A DNA stretch of 35,014 nucleotides from an uncultured Pelagibacteraceae bacterium (GTDB taxonomy: Bacteria > Pseudomonadota > Alphaproteobacteria > Pelagibacterales > Pelagibacteraceae). Location: the NCBI GenBank assembly GCA_902522365.1, contig CABYVH010000010.1, forward strand, positions 1 to 35,014, read 5' to 3'. The notes beneath the pieces are model-generated. The model made no database searches. It worked only from the letters and a program-made list of their open reading frames with translations, and was not told the origin of the DNA. Every line of letters starts with the position of its first letter. Positions within the stretch are counted from its first letter, which is position 1. The position numbers and the translations under genes are program-made. Positions 1 to 8,948 of this stretch are shown here, one piece after another.

Positions 1-84
1 AGAGCAAAAAAAAAGACAAAGGGTGGGAGAAAAGTATTAAAAAGAAGAAGAGCTAAAGGAAGAAAAAAATTAACAAACGCTTAA
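1..84 (+). CDS. rpmH: 50S ribosomal protein L34, 3' end only
   Basis: Partial gene cut by the window start. The 27 visible residues run from RAKKKTKGGRKVLKRRRAKG to KLTNA and match the strongly basic C-terminal half of bacterial L34, a very small protein of the large ribosomal subunit. The stop codon TAA (82-84) shares its last base with the ATG of rnpA, giving a 1-nt overlap (TAATG). This supports translational coupling and the near-universal rpmH-rnpA order. The start and N-terminus lie outside the window. Confidence 0.93.
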   Translation, partial: RAKKKTKGGRKVLKRRRAKGRKKLTNA

Positions 85-425
85 TGAAAAACAAGATTGT
101 TAGCCTTTCTAAAAATGAGGATTTTAAGTCTATTCTGAGTGGAAAAAAAATTTCTAACAAATACTTAACAATTTTCTTTAAAAAACTTTCTGATAAAAAT
201 AATAATAGATTAAATATTAGTTTTGTAGCCAAAAAGAAAATTGGAAATGCAGTAACAAGAAATAGAATTAAAAGAAGACTAAGAAATATTATGAACGAAG
301 CTGTAAAATCAATTAACATCAATTTTAGTTACTGTTATTTATTGATTGCAAGAATATCTGTTAGCAAAGATCCTTATGAAACAATAAAAAATGCAACACT
401 AGAAGACTTTAAAAAAATTAAATGA
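84..425 (+). CDS. rnpA: Ribonuclease P protein component
   Basis: This 113-aa protein has the length usual for RnpA, the basic protein subunit that helps the RNase P RNA cleave 5' leaders from pre-tRNAs. The diagnostic RNR box is visible at about residues 55-67 (NAVTRNRIKRRLR), inside a lysine-rich protein. It lies directly behind rpmH with a 1-nt overlap, and its TGA stop overlaps the start of yidD by 4 nt (ATGA), so rpmH-rnpA-yidD-yidC is a tightly coupled unit. The start is fixed by the rpmH stop and by a normal N-terminal length. Function rests on family knowledge; the motif and order are seen directly. Confidence 0.95.
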   Translation: MKNKIVSLSKNEDFKSILSGKKISNKYLTIFFKKLSDKNNNRLNISFVAKKKIGNAVTRNRIKRRLRNIMNEAVKSININFSYCYLLIARISVSKDPYETIKNATLEDFKKIK

Positions 426-664
426 CCAATTTTATTAAATTTTTAATGATCAAAATTATAAGGTTTTATCAAATACTTATATCCCCGTATCTAGGTAATA
501 ATTGCAGATATCTTCCAACATGTTCAGATTATTTTATTGAAAATATAAAAGAGAATGGAATTTTAAAAGGAAGTATTAATGGATTTAAAAGAATACTTAG
601 TTGTCATCCGATAAAAATTTTGGGTGGTGGAAAGGGATTTGATCCAGTTAAAAAGAAAAAGTAA
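422..664 (+). CDS. yidD: Membrane protein insertion efficiency factor YidD
   Basis: This 80-aa protein of the YidD family (formerly DUF37) is a small, probably membrane-associated amphipathic protein thought to assist YidC-dependent insertion of inner-membrane proteins. The conserved features are in place: a hydrophobic N-terminal stretch, SPYLGNNCRYLPTCSDY at 21-37 with Cys28 and Cys34, and the C-terminal CHP...GGGKGFDPV block (Cys61 to about Val76). It overlaps rnpA by 4 nt and ends 3 nt before yidC. This is its standard location in many bacteria and supports the call. Confidence 0.93.
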   Translation: MTNFIKFLMIKIIRFYQILISPYLGNNCRYLPTCSDYFIENIKENGILKGSINGFKRILSCHPIKILGGGKGFDPVKKKK

Positions 665-667
665 TTT

Positions 668-2350
668 ATGGATACAAAAAATGTAATTGCTGCAATATCT
701 CTGAGTGCGGCCGTAATAATACTTTATAGTCTATTTTTTGCACCAGCAGTAGTAGACCAAAAAGATATTTCTAATGACAAAAATATTACCAGTGAAAATT
801 CTTCAACGGATGCACCATCATTAGTTCAGGACGAAGAAACAATTAAAATATCTAGAAATGAAGCTTTAAAAGAAAATGAAAGAGTTCTTTTTGAAAATGA
901 CAAAATTAAGGGCTCAATTTCATTAATTGGGTCTTCAATAGACGACTTAACTTTTAAAAATTATACAAATACTTTAAATGGAGATGATAATGTAATCTTA
1001 TTGAATCCTAAACAGTCTAATAATGGATATTATGTAGAAACTGGATGGGCAACTACTAGCAAAAATATTGATTTACCAAACTCAAAATCTCTTTGGAGCA
1101 TTGAAGGAAGTAACAAACTCACACCTAGTTCACCAGTAATATTAAGTTGGACTAACAGTCAAAATATTAAATTCTTAAAGGAAATAAGCATAGACAATCA
1201 ATATCTTTTTAATATCAAACAAACGATAATTAATAGTTCGAATAAAACTTATAACTTTTATCCATATGGACAAATTATTAGAAATGTAGCCCCTGATGTA
1301 ACTAATTTTTATATTTTGCATGAGGGTTTAATTGGAGTTTTTGATGATCAATTAGTTGAAGAGGATTATGATGATATCGAGGAAAAAAAATATTCTAAAA
1401 ATGCACAATCTGGATGGCTAGGTATTACTGATAAATATTGGCTTACTAGTCTTATACCCGAAAAAGATAAAAGTTTTAGATCTGATTTTGATTACAAAAA
1501 TAAGTTCAGAGCAAATTTTATTGAGACGAATGCAACAGAAGTTGGTGCAAACGAGACAAAAAGTAACTCAATTAGAGTAATAATTGCTGCAAAAGAAGTA
1601 AACGTTATTGATGGATATGCTGAGAGTGAAAATATCAATAAGTTTGATTTAGCAATTGATTGGGGATGGTTTTACTTCATTGTAAAACCTTTATTCTTTG
1701 CAATTCAATATTTCTTTAATCTAGCTGGCAATTTTGGAATAGCAATTATAATGATAACTGCTTGTATAAGATTAGCATTTTTTCCACTTGCAAATTACTC
1801 ATTTAGGTCAATGGCTAAAATGAAAGTTCTGCAGCCAGAAATGACAAGACTGAAAGAGTTGCATAAAGAGGATAAAATGAAACTCCAACAAGAAATGATG
1901 GCATTATATAAAAGAGAAAAAGTCAATCCAATAAGTGGGTGTCTTCCAATTTTTATACAGATACCATTTTTCTTTGCAATTTATAAAGTTTTGTTTGTAA
2001 CAATTGAGATGAGACATCAGCCATTTTTTGGTTGGATAAAAGATTTAAGTGAAAGAGATCCTACATCCATATTTAATTTATTTGGACTAATTCCATGGGA
2101 TCCTCCTTCTTTTTTACTAATAGGTGTATGGCCATGCTTAATGGGTGTTTCAATGTGGATGCAGCAAAAATTAAATCCAACGCCTCCCGATCCTGTTCAA
2201 GCAAAAATATTTATGTTCTTTCCTTTATTTTTGACAGTAATACTAGCTCCTTTCCCAGCAGGACTAGTTATTTATTGGACTATAAATAACATTTTAACAA
2301 TGGCACAACAGTACATAATAATAAAAAGAACTACTGTCAAAACTGTTTAA
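668..2350 (+). CDS. yidC: Membrane protein insertase YidC (Oxa1/Alb3 family)
   Basis: This 560-aa Gram-negative-type YidC inserts inner-membrane proteins alone or with SecYEG. Residues 5-25 form the first membrane span. A Ser/Asn/Asp-rich stretch (about 30-60) links it to the periplasmic domain (about 60-325). The conserved five-helix core follows from about 335, including ACIRLAFFPLANYSFRSM, whose Arg368 fits the conserved hydrophilic-groove arginine. Next come a charged cytoplasmic hairpin (about 380-415), GCLPIFIQIPFFFAIYK (about 424-440) and the last two spans. Length is normal. Unlike the order I recall from many alphaproteobacteria, engB does not follow: argB starts 5 nt after the stop. 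Confidence 0.96.
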   Translation: MDTKNVIAAISLSAAVIILYSLFFAPAVVDQKDISNDKNITSENSSTDAPSLVQDEETIKISRNEALKENERVLFENDKIKGSISLIGSSIDDLTFKNYTNTLNGDDNVILLNPKQSNNGYYVETGWATTSKNIDLPNSKSLWSIEGSNKLTPSSPVILSWTNSQNIKFLKEISIDNQYLFNIKQTIINSSNKTYNFYPYGQIIRNVAPDVTNFYILHEGLIGVFDDQLVEEDYDDIEEKKYSKNAQSGWLGITDKYWLTSLIPEKDKSFRSDFDYKNKFRANFIETNATEVGANETKSNSIRVIIAAKEVNVIDGYAESENINKFDLAIDWGWFYFIVKPLFFAIQYFFNLAGNFGIAIIMITACIRLAFFPLANYSFRSMAKMKVLQPEMTRLKELHKEDKMKLQQEMMALYKREKVNPISGCLPIFIQIPFFFAIYKVLFVTIEMRHQPFFGWIKDLSERDPTSIFNLFGLIPWDPPSFLLIGVWPCLMGVSMWMQQKLNPTPPDPVQAKIFMFFPLFLTVILAPFPAGLVIYWTINNILTMAQQYIIIKRTTVKTV

Positions 2351-2355
2351 TAGAA

Positions 2356-3204
2356 ATGGAAATAGAAAAAATAGTACCAAAAGATGGTCCTTCCATCGAT
2401 GAGGTTAAGAAATATATAGATAAATATAAAAATGAATTAATAGTCATTAAATATGGAGGAAATGTTTTTATTGATAGAAATATTTTTAATAATTTTATTT
2501 CAGATATAAGTATTTTAAATAAGTTAGGATTATCAATAATAATAGTCCATGGAGGCGGTCCTAGAATTAAAAGAGAATTAGAAAAATCCAATATTCATTC
2601 AAAATTTATTAGAGGTTTGAGAGTTACAGACGAAAAGATTATAAATATTGTTGAAGAAGTCCTTATTGATTTTAACGAGGATATTGTGAATTCTTTAATT
2701 GAAAAAGGTTCAAAAGCAATCTCATTAAACACAAAAAAAAATAATGTTATTGAGGTTATTCCAGAAGCAGAGGAACTTGGTTTTGTTGGAAAACCAAATA
2801 AAATAAACATAAAGATTATAAAAGATATAATTAAGGTAAATTCAGTTCCGATTATATCACCTTTAGGATTAGGTAAAAATAATCAAACATTTAATATTAA
2901 CGGAGATACAGCTGCTGGTGCTATAGCTAAATCTTTGAAATGTAGAAGATTATTATTAATGACCAATGTTGAAGGTGTACTAGATAAACAAAAAAAACTC
3001 ATTGAGGAAATCACGTCATCTGAAATTTTGGAGATGATAAATAATGAAATTATAACAGAGGGTATGATTCCTAAAATTAACACTTGCTTAGATGCGGTAA
3101 TGAATGGCGTTACCGGTGTTGGTATTATTGATGGAAGAAAAAAACACTCAATTCTTTTTGAATTATTCTCAGATAAAGGCGCTGGTACATTAATAAGAAA
3201 ATGA
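2356..3204 (+). CDS. argB: Acetylglutamate kinase
   Basis: This 282-aa amino-acid-kinase-family enzyme phosphorylates N-acetyl-L-glutamate, the second step of arginine/ornithine synthesis, in the cytoplasm. Visible signatures are KYGG at 32-35, the phosphate-binding HGGGP at 65-69, GLRVTD at 87-92, NINGD at 180-184 and TNVEGVLD at 203-210, then EGMIPK toward the C-terminus. It starts 5 nt after yidC and overlaps the following HAD gene by 4 nt (ATGA). The neighbourhood argB-HAD-dapD is a recurrent alphaproteobacterial arrangement. Sequence alone does not show whether the enzyme is arginine-sensitive. Confidence 0.95.
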   Translation: MEIEKIVPKDGPSIDEVKKYIDKYKNELIVIKYGGNVFIDRNIFNNFISDISILNKLGLSIIIVHGGGPRIKRELEKSNIHSKFIRGLRVTDEKIINIVEEVLIDFNEDIVNSLIEKGSKAISLNTKKNNVIEVIPEAEELGFVGKPNKINIKIIKDIIKVNSVPIISPLGLGKNNQTFNINGDTAAGAIAKSLKCRRLLLMTNVEGVLDKQKKLIEEITSSEILEMINNEIITEGMIPKINTCLDAVMNGVTGVGIIDGRKKHSILFELFSDKGAGTLIRK

Positions 3205-3863
3205 AAAATATAAAAAATATTTTATTTGATTGTGATGGTGTTCTTTACCAGGATTTAGAATCTGTATTTGGTCAAGTAAGTAAAAGAATGACGCAATACA
3301 TTTCTGAAAAATTAAAAATTAACTTAGTCGAAGCTAAAAAATTACAAACCAACTACTTTCATAAATATAATACAAGTCTAAATGGATTAATGATACATCA
3401 CGATATTCCTCCTAAAGAGTTTTTAAATTTCGTTCATGACATTGACTTATCTTTTATGGAAAAAGACGTTGTTTTAAGAAGTGAAATAGAGAAGTTGGAT
3501 TTAAGAAAGTTTGTTTTTACCAATGGTTCTAGTGAGCATGTTAGCAATATAACTACTCATTTGGGTATTGATGATCTATTTGAAGATGTATTTGATATAG
3601 TTGATGCGGAATATAGCCCAAAACCTGCAGCGAAAGCATTCGATCTGATGGTAAAAAAATTTGATATTGACCCAAAAGAAACAATTTATATTGAAGATAT
3701 TGCAAAAAACTTGTCAATTGGTAAAGAAAGAGGAGCTACGACAGTCTGGCTAATCAATAATGAATATTGGGGTAAAAAAGAATCTGATAAAGACTATATT
3801 GACTATAAAATAGAAAATCTCTCTTTATTTTTAAAAGAAATAAGGTTATTAAAAAACTCATAA
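3201..3863 (+). CDS. HAD-superfamily hydrolase, probable pyrimidine 5'-nucleotidase
   Basis: This 220-aa HAD phosphatase of the SDT1/pyrimidine 5'-nucleotidase type is predicted to dephosphorylate nucleoside monophosphates or a similar small phosphate ester. All four HAD motifs are visible: FDCDG (nucleophile Asp10, acid/base Asp12), FTNG (Thr107), Lys141 in SPKPAAKAF, and IED at 164-166. A helical cap lies between motifs I and II. It overlaps argB by 4 nt and is followed 3 nt later by dapD. The same position between argB and dapD is common in alphaproteobacteria, which supports the subfamily. The true substrate is unknown; the HAD assignment itself is firm. Confidence 0.85.
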   Translation: MKNIKNILFDCDGVLYQDLESVFGQVSKRMTQYISEKLKINLVEAKKLQTNYFHKYNTSLNGLMIHHDIPPKEFLNFVHDIDLSFMEKDVVLRSEIEKLDLRKFVFTNGSSEHVSNITTHLGIDDLFEDVFDIVDAEYSPKPAAKAFDLMVKKFDIDPKETIYIEDIAKNLSIGKERGATTVWLINNEYWGKKESDKDYIDYKIENLSLFLKEIRLLKNS

Positions 3864-3866
3864 ATT

Positions 3867-4694
3867 ATGAGTATAGAAAATGTAATAAATGAAGCTTGGG
3901 AAAAAAGGGATCAAATAAATCCCGCTTCAGATCAGTCTTTAAAGGATACTATAAATCAAGTTATTGATGATTTAGATAGTGGAAAGTCACGAGTTGCTGA
4001 AAAAATAAATGGTGAATGGATAACCCATCAACATTTGAAAAAAGCAATCATGTTAAGTTTTAGATTATATCCAATGGAGAATTTGAATGGTCCATATAGT
4101 AGTTGGTATGATAAAGCTCATTTACTAAAGGGTAAGACTGCAGGATGGACAAAAGAAGATCATGAGAAAGCAGGTTTTAGAATGGTGCCTAACTCACCAG
4201 TAAGAAAAGGAAGTTTTGTTGGCAAAAATGCAGTTTTAATGCCATGTTACGTTAATATTGGTGCATACATAGACGAAGGAACAATGATTGATACATTTGC
4301 AAGAGCAGGAAGCTGTAGCCAAATTGGAAAAAATTGTCATATCTCTGCAGGCTCAGGTGTGGGGGGAGTTTTAGAACCTGCACAAGCTCTACCAACTATT
4401 ATCGAGGATAATGTTTTTTTAGGTGCAATGTCTGAAGTTGTAGAAGGTGTAATTGTAGGAGAAGGATCCGTACTGAGTATGGGAATGTATATAGGACAAT
4501 CAACAAAAATTGTTAATAGAACAACCGGAGAAATTACTTATGGAAAAATTCCTCCTTATTCAGTTGTAGTACCAGGTTCACTTCCTGATAAAAATAACCC
4601 AACTGCGCCCTCTCTTTATTGCGCTGTAATAATTAAGCAAGTAGATGAGAAGACAAGATCTAAAACTTCTATTAACGATCTCTTGAGAGAATAG
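3867..4694 (+). CDS. dapD: 2,3,4,5-tetrahydropyridine-2,6-dicarboxylate N-succinyltransferase
   Basis: This 275-aa enzyme has the usual DapD length and transfers succinyl from succinyl-CoA to tetrahydrodipicolinate in the succinylase branch of diaminopimelate/lysine synthesis. The N-terminal helical domain (about 1-100) is followed by a left-handed beta-helix of hexapeptide repeats (about 105-235). Conserved segments include [51 protein letters not shown] and a Pro-rich end with [11 protein letters not shown]. It lies 5 nt upstream of dapE, so consecutive pathway steps are co-transcribed. Confidence 0.96.
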   Translation: MSIENVINEAWEKRDQINPASDQSLKDTINQVIDDLDSGKSRVAEKINGEWITHQHLKKAIMLSFRLYPMENLNGPYSSWYDKAHLLKGKTAGWTKEDHEKAGFRMVPNSPVRKGSFVGKNAVLMPCYVNIGAYIDEGTMIDTFARAGSCSQIGKNCHISAGSGVGGVLEPAQALPTIIEDNVFLGAMSEVVEGVIVGEGSVLSMGMYIGQSTKIVNRTTGEITYGKIPPYSVVVPGSLPDKNNPTAPSLYCAVIIKQVDEKTRSKTSINDLLRE

Positions 4695-4699
4695 TTTCG

Positions 4700-5857
4700 A
4701 TGAAAATTATAAATGAACTTCAATTAGCTAAAGAGCTGATTAGATTTCCAACTGTAACTCCTATAGATGCTGGAATAATGAAATTTTTAGAAAAAAAATT
4801 GAAAAAACTTGGCTTTAAAACTAAAGTTCTAGAGTTCAAAGAAAAAGGAGATGCTCCGGTTAAAAATTTATATGCAAGATTAGGGGGTAAAAGTCCTAAT
4901 TTTTGTTACGCTGGACATCTCGATGTTGTTCCTGCTGGAAATTTAAGAGATTGGACAGTAAATCCATTTAAACCAACAATTAAAAATGGACATTTAATTG
5001 GGAGGGGTGCAAATGATATGAAAAGCTCAATAGCTGCATTTGTATCTGCTATAAGCGTTTTTGTTGAAAAAAATAGAGGATTTAATGGATCAATAAGTCT
5101 TTTAATCACTGGAGATGAGGAAGGTGTTGCCATTAATGGAACCAAAAAAGTTGTAGACTATTTAAAAAAGAAACGAGAGAAAATAGATTTTTGCTTGGTT
5201 GGGGAGCCAACTAATCCTAATAAATTAGGTGAAATGATTAAAATTGGTCGAAGAGGAAGTATGAACGGTCGATTAACAGTTACAGGAGTTCAAGGGCATG
5301 TAGCATATCCACATAGAGCAAATAACCCTTCGACTGCTCTAGTACGAATACTTAAAGAGCTAAAAGATTTACGATTTGACAAAGGTACTAAGGATTTTCA
5401 ACCAACAAATCTTGAAATTACAAAAATTAATATAAATAATGTTGCAGACAATGTAATTCCAGGTCTTGCATATGCTTCATTTAACATAAGATTTAATAAT
5501 TTGCATACTTCAAATTCCATTAAAAAGAAAATTAATAAAGTTTTAAAAAAAATATGTAATAAAACCAAATCTAAATATAAAATTGATTATAGTGTTTCAG
5601 GTGAAGCTTTTCTCACAAAGCCTAATAGTACAACATTTATGATACAAAATGTTATAAAAAAAGTTACTAAAATAAAACCTAAACTTTCAACTACTGGAGG
5701 CACATCAGACGCAAGGTTCATTAGGAAAATAGCTCCTTGTTTAGAATTTGGACTTGTAGGAAAAACTATGCATAAAGTTGATGAGGCTGTCTCACTTACT
5801 GATTTAAAAAAATTGAGTTTAATATATTCAAAAGTTTTAAAAAATTATTTTAAGTGA
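4700..5857 (+). CDS. dapE: Succinyl-diaminopimelate desuccinylase
   Basis: This 385-aa M20-family di-zinc hydrolase removes succinate from N-succinyl-LL-diaminopimelate, giving LL-DAP for lysine and peptidoglycan. Metal and catalytic residues are recognisable: AGHLDVVPAG (His73, Asp75), GRGANDMKS (Asp106), TGDEEG (Glu140-Glu141), GEPTNPN, the dimerisation segment GVQGHVAYPHRANNP, TTGGTSDARF, and the C-terminal MHKVDE (His358). Its TGA stop overlaps the GTG start of the next gene by 4 nt (GTGA). With dapD it forms a lysine-branch pair. Confidence 0.95.
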   Translation: MKIINELQLAKELIRFPTVTPIDAGIMKFLEKKLKKLGFKTKVLEFKEKGDAPVKNLYARLGGKSPNFCYAGHLDVVPAGNLRDWTVNPFKPTIKNGHLIGRGANDMKSSIAAFVSAISVFVEKNRGFNGSISLLITGDEEGVAINGTKKVVDYLKKKREKIDFCLVGEPTNPNKLGEMIKIGRRGSMNGRLTVTGVQGHVAYPHRANNPSTALVRILKELKDLRFDKGTKDFQPTNLEITKININNVADNVIPGLAYASFNIRFNNLHTSNSIKKKINKVLKKICNKTKSKYKIDYSVSGEAFLTKPNSTTFMIQNVIKKVTKIKPKLSTTGGTSDARFIRKIAPCLEFGLVGKTMHKVDEAVSLTDLKKLSLIYSKVLKNYFK

Positions 5858-6783
5858 AGACTGGTCTAATTACTTCAGATACTTATAAAAACCATAATAC
5901 AGGAAATGGTCATCCAGAAAAAATAGATAGGGTTACCGCAATAATTGATAATTTTAAAAAAGTAGATAACAAAAATCTTATATGGAAAAAACCCAACAAA
6001 TTTGATGAATTTTTTTTAAATAAAACTCATTCATTAGACTATATTGATTATGTTAAACAATCTTTTCCAAAAAAAGGTTTAGTATTTTTAGATGGTGATA
6101 CAATTATTTCCCCTGGGAGTAAAGATGCTACTAAAGATGCAGTAGGTTCAATTATTACAGCAATAGATGGAGTACAAGATAAAGAATTTAAGAATGCTTT
6201 TTGTGCTGTAAGACCTCCAGGTCATCATGCAGAAAAAGATAAAGCAATGGGATTTTGTATTTATAATAATGTAGCCGTTGGTGCTAATTATCTAATTGAA
6301 AAGTATAAATACAAAAAAATTGCAATAATTGATTTTGATGTTCACCATGGTAACGGAACTCAAGATATTTTTTATGATAATGAAAATGTTTTATATGTTT
6401 CTACTCACCAATACCCTTATTACCCCGGCTCAGGTTCAAATAAGGAAAATGGAAAATTTAATAATGTATTAAATATTCCATTAGAAGCAGGAACAACATC
6501 TGAAGTATATTTAAATGCATATGAAAATGTTTTAACTAAAATAAAGCAGTTTAAACCTGAATTTTTGTTATTTTCTGCAGGTTTTGACGCACATATTGAC
6601 GACCCATTAGCGCAAATGAGATTAAGTTCAGAGGATTTTTATAAAATTACCAAAAGGACTTTAGAATATTCTAAATCTTTTTGTAATGGTAGGGTCGTTT
6701 CAATTCTTGAAGGTGGTTATGATCTTAAAGCCTTACAACATAGTACCCAAAGACACGTTGATGCGTTAATAGAATTTAATTGA
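5854..6783 (+). CDS. Histone-deacetylase-family (class II/AcuC-like) amidohydrolase
   Basis: This 309-aa arginase/deacetylase-fold zinc enzyme is predicted to remove acetyl or other acyl groups from lysine side chains, polyamines or a related amide. The active site looks complete: RPPGHHA with the His124-His125 pair, DFDVHHGNGT with zinc ligands Asp162 and His164, SAGFDAH with zinc ligand Asp245, and EGGY with catalytic Tyr289. The start is GTG, overlapping the dapE stop by 4 nt. An SET-domain gene follows 31 nt downstream. The substrate cannot be read from sequence: protein deacetylase, acetylpolyamine hydrolase and another amidase all remain possible. Confidence 0.88.
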   Translation: MKTGLITSDTYKNHNTGNGHPEKIDRVTAIIDNFKKVDNKNLIWKKPNKFDEFFLNKTHSLDYIDYVKQSFPKKGLVFLDGDTIISPGSKDATKDAVGSIITAIDGVQDKEFKNAFCAVRPPGHHAEKDKAMGFCIYNNVAVGANYLIEKYKYKKIAIIDFDVHHGNGTQDIFYDNENVLYVSTHQYPYYPGSGSNKENGKFNNVLNIPLEAGTTSEVYLNAYENVLTKIKQFKPEFLLFSAGFDAHIDDPLAQMRLSSEDFYKITKRTLEYSKSFCNGRVVSILEGGYDLKALQHSTQRHVDALIEFN

Positions 6784-6814
6784 TAAAATTTTTTTAAGTA
6801 CTAAACACAACTAT

Positions 6815-7288
6815 ATGAAACTATACAGGATTAAAAAGTCTGATATTGATAAAAAAGGTAAAGGACTTTACGCCACAAGAAATATAAAAGAAGGTGAAAA
6901 AATAATAGATTACATTGGTAAATTAATTACCAAAAAACAAACTGAGAATTCTGATAAATACGATAACAGTAAGCCGATATATTTATTTACAGTAAATAAA
7001 AGATATGATCTCGACGGGGATTTCCCATGGAATACAGCTGGTCTAATAAATCACTCATGTGAAAATAATTGTGACTACGATGGCAAGGGGCTTAAAATTT
7101 GGGTTAAGGCTATAAAAGATATTAAAAAAGGTGAGGAATTAACTTGTGACTATGGATTTGGTTATGACAAAGATTACAAACAATTTCCTTGCAAATGTAA
7201 GTCAAAAAATTGTTGTGGCTATATTGTAAGAGCAGAATCAAGGTGGAGAATTAATAAAAAATTCTCAATGGGTAATAGGAAAAATTAG
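6815..7288 (+). CDS. SET-domain protein-lysine methyltransferase
   Basis: This 157-aa protein is a nearly bare SET domain, predicted to methylate a lysine of a protein using S-adenosylmethionine. Visible hallmarks are GKGLYA (about 15-20), the cofactor/knot motif NHSC at 79-82, GEELTCDYGFGY (about 107-117, with Asp112-Tyr113), and a post-SET-like zinc cluster CKCKSKNCCGYI at about 126-137. Asn79, His80 and the catalytic-type tyrosine are retained, so an active enzyme is plausible. It lies 31 nt after the deacetylase-family gene on the same strand, and its last 4 nt overlap the convergent truA. The substrate is unknown. I saw no bacterial chromatin-type protein in the window. Confidence 0.87.
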   Translation: MKLYRIKKSDIDKKGKGLYATRNIKEGEKIIDYIGKLITKKQTENSDKYDNSKPIYLFTVNKRYDLDGDFPWNTAGLINHSCENNCDYDGKGLKIWVKAIKDIKKGEELTCDYGFGYDKDYKQFPCKCKSKNCCGYIVRAESRWRINKKFSMGNRKN

Positions 7289-8025
7289 TATAAAACTTTC
7301 TTCAAAAATAATCCTTCTGCTGGTGCTGGCGGTGCGCATAAATTTCTATTTTTTGATTTAATTACGCTTGTAAATTTTTTTAATGTCCACTTTTTTTCAC
7401 CAATATATTTTAAACAACCAACCATTGATCTAACTTGTTGTTTTAAAAATGATTGAGATCTAAACTCTAATTCAATTTTGGTTTTTGTCTTTTTAATTTT
7501 AACAGATTTAATTGATCGTATTGGGCTCTTTGCATTACATCCAGATGCTCTAAAAGTTGAAAAATCATGAGTTCCAGTTAACTTTTTTGCTGCTTTTTTC
7601 ATTATCTCTAATTCAAGGTTTTTAATAACAAACCATCCTCGCTTATTTTGAAGGATCGGTTTACTTAATTGATTGAAGATAACATATTTATAAACTCTCT
7701 CTTTTGCAGAAAAACGTGCATGAAATTTCATATTTTTCCTTTTTATTTTTAAAATGGCTATTTCGCATTTATTTAAAAAATAATTAATTGATTTTAAAAA
7801 TTTATTTAAATTTTGAATTTTTTCAGTGACATCAAAATGTGCAGATTGCTCAATTGCATGAACACCAGTATCTGTTCTTCCCGAACCAATAAGTGTGATT
7901 TTATGATTTAAAAGATATGAAATTTTTTTTTGAATTAATCCTTGTATAGTTTTGCCTTTTGTTTGTACCTGCCAACCCAAGAAAGAAGATCCAACATATT
8001 CGATTAGAATTTGATATCTGAACAT
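7285..8025 (-). CDS. truA: tRNA pseudouridine(38-40) synthase
   Basis: This 246-aa TruA-family enzyme isomerises uridines at positions 38-40 of the tRNA anticodon arm. The catalytic segment SGRTDTGVHA contains the nucleophile Asp52. Other family blocks are YVGSSFLGWQVQ near the N-terminus, HDFSTFRASGC and SFLKQQVRSMVG in the C-terminal half. It is the last gene of a - strand operon, 2 nt after fmt, and its end overlaps the convergent SET gene by 4 nt. The association with def and fmt places it in a translation-maturation cluster. Confidence 0.95.
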   Translation of the reverse strand: MFRYQILIEYVGSSFLGWQVQTKGKTIQGLIQKKISYLLNHKITLIGSGRTDTGVHAIEQSAHFDVTEKIQNLNKFLKSINYFLNKCEIAILKIKRKNMKFHARFSAKERVYKYVIFNQLSKPILQNKRGWFVIKNLELEIMKKAAKKLTGTHDFSTFRASGCNAKSPIRSIKSVKIKKTKTKIELEFRSQSFLKQQVRSMVGCLKYIGEKKWTLKKFTSVIKSKNRNLCAPPAPAEGLFLKKVLY

Positions 8026-8027
8026 AT

Positions 8028-8948
8028 TTAATTCAAATCAGTGCCTTTAGTAATTTGGCTACCACGCAGAAATTCATTAGTTTTTTGAGCTGTTTTACCT
8101 TGTCTTTGTATCTCAATAATCTTTATTGAATTTTCACCACAACCAATTTCAAAATTATCTGATAAGACATATCCTGATTTTCCACTTAAAATCGATTTTT
8201 CTGCTTTTAGTATCTTGTATCTTTCCCCTTTAAATTTAAACCAACCTCCTGGATTAGGATATAGACCATTAATTTTTCCTATTATTTTTAAATTACTGTC
8301 CTTCCAATTTATTTTTCCTTCTTCTTTTTTAATTTTTTTTGCATATGTAGATTTACTATGATCTTGTTCTTTAAAATGTGCGTTGTTATCAAATATATCA
8401 TCAATATTTTGTAGTATTTTTTCAGATGCTAAATTACTTAATCTTTGAGATAAATCCTCATTATTTTCATTTTCTAAAATATTTATTGAGTATTGATTAC
8501 AGACAGGACCAGAGTCTAAACCCTCATTAATTTTCATTATAGAAATACCTGTTGATGTTTCATTTTCCATAATTGCTCTTTGAATGGGAGCTGCACCTCG
8601 TAATTTTGGCAAAAGTGAATAATGAATATTTATCCATCCATATTTTGGAATTTCTAAAATATCTTTTTTAAGAATTTGCCCGTAAGCAACAACGATACCT
8701 AAACTTATATTTTGTTTATGAAGAAAGTTTTTTTCTTCAGTATTATCTAATACAATTGGAGTTCTAACAGGAATATTTAATATTTCAGCCATTATATGAA
8801 CGGGTGACTTATTTAACCTGTGTCCTCTATTTGATGCTACAGGTGGTTGAGTATAAACGACCTCAATATCAAAACCATTTTGATACAATGATTTGAGTAT
8901 TTGCCCAGAAATAGTGGGGGTACCCATGAAAGCAATTTTTTTGCTCAT
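8028..8948 (-). CDS. fmt: Methionyl-tRNA formyltransferase
   Basis: This 306-aa enzyme formylates the initiator Met-tRNA using 10-formyltetrahydrofolate. The N-terminal Rossmann catalytic domain shows VVAYGQIL, then INIHYSLLPKLRGAAPIQ with Asn107 and His109, and INEGLDSGPV with Asp145, which are the expected catalytic residues. The C-terminal domain follows from about residue 205 (INGLYPNPGGW). Its ATG overlaps the def stop by 1 nt (TAATG), so def and fmt are translationally coupled, as in many bacteria. Length is normal. Confidence 0.96.
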   Translation of the reverse strand: MSKKIAFMGTPTISGQILKSLYQNGFDIEVVYTQPPVASNRGHRLNKSPVHIMAEILNIPVRTPIVLDNTEEKNFLHKQNISLGIVVAYGQILKKDILEIPKYGWINIHYSLLPKLRGAAPIQRAIMENETSTGISIMKINEGLDSGPVCNQYSINILENENNEDLSQRLSNLASEKILQNIDDIFDNNAHFKEQDHSKSTYAKKIKKEEGKINWKDSNLKIIGKINGLYPNPGGWFKFKGERYKILKAEKSILSGKSGYVLSDNFEIGCGENSIKIIEIQRQGKTAQKTNEFLRGSQITKGTDLN

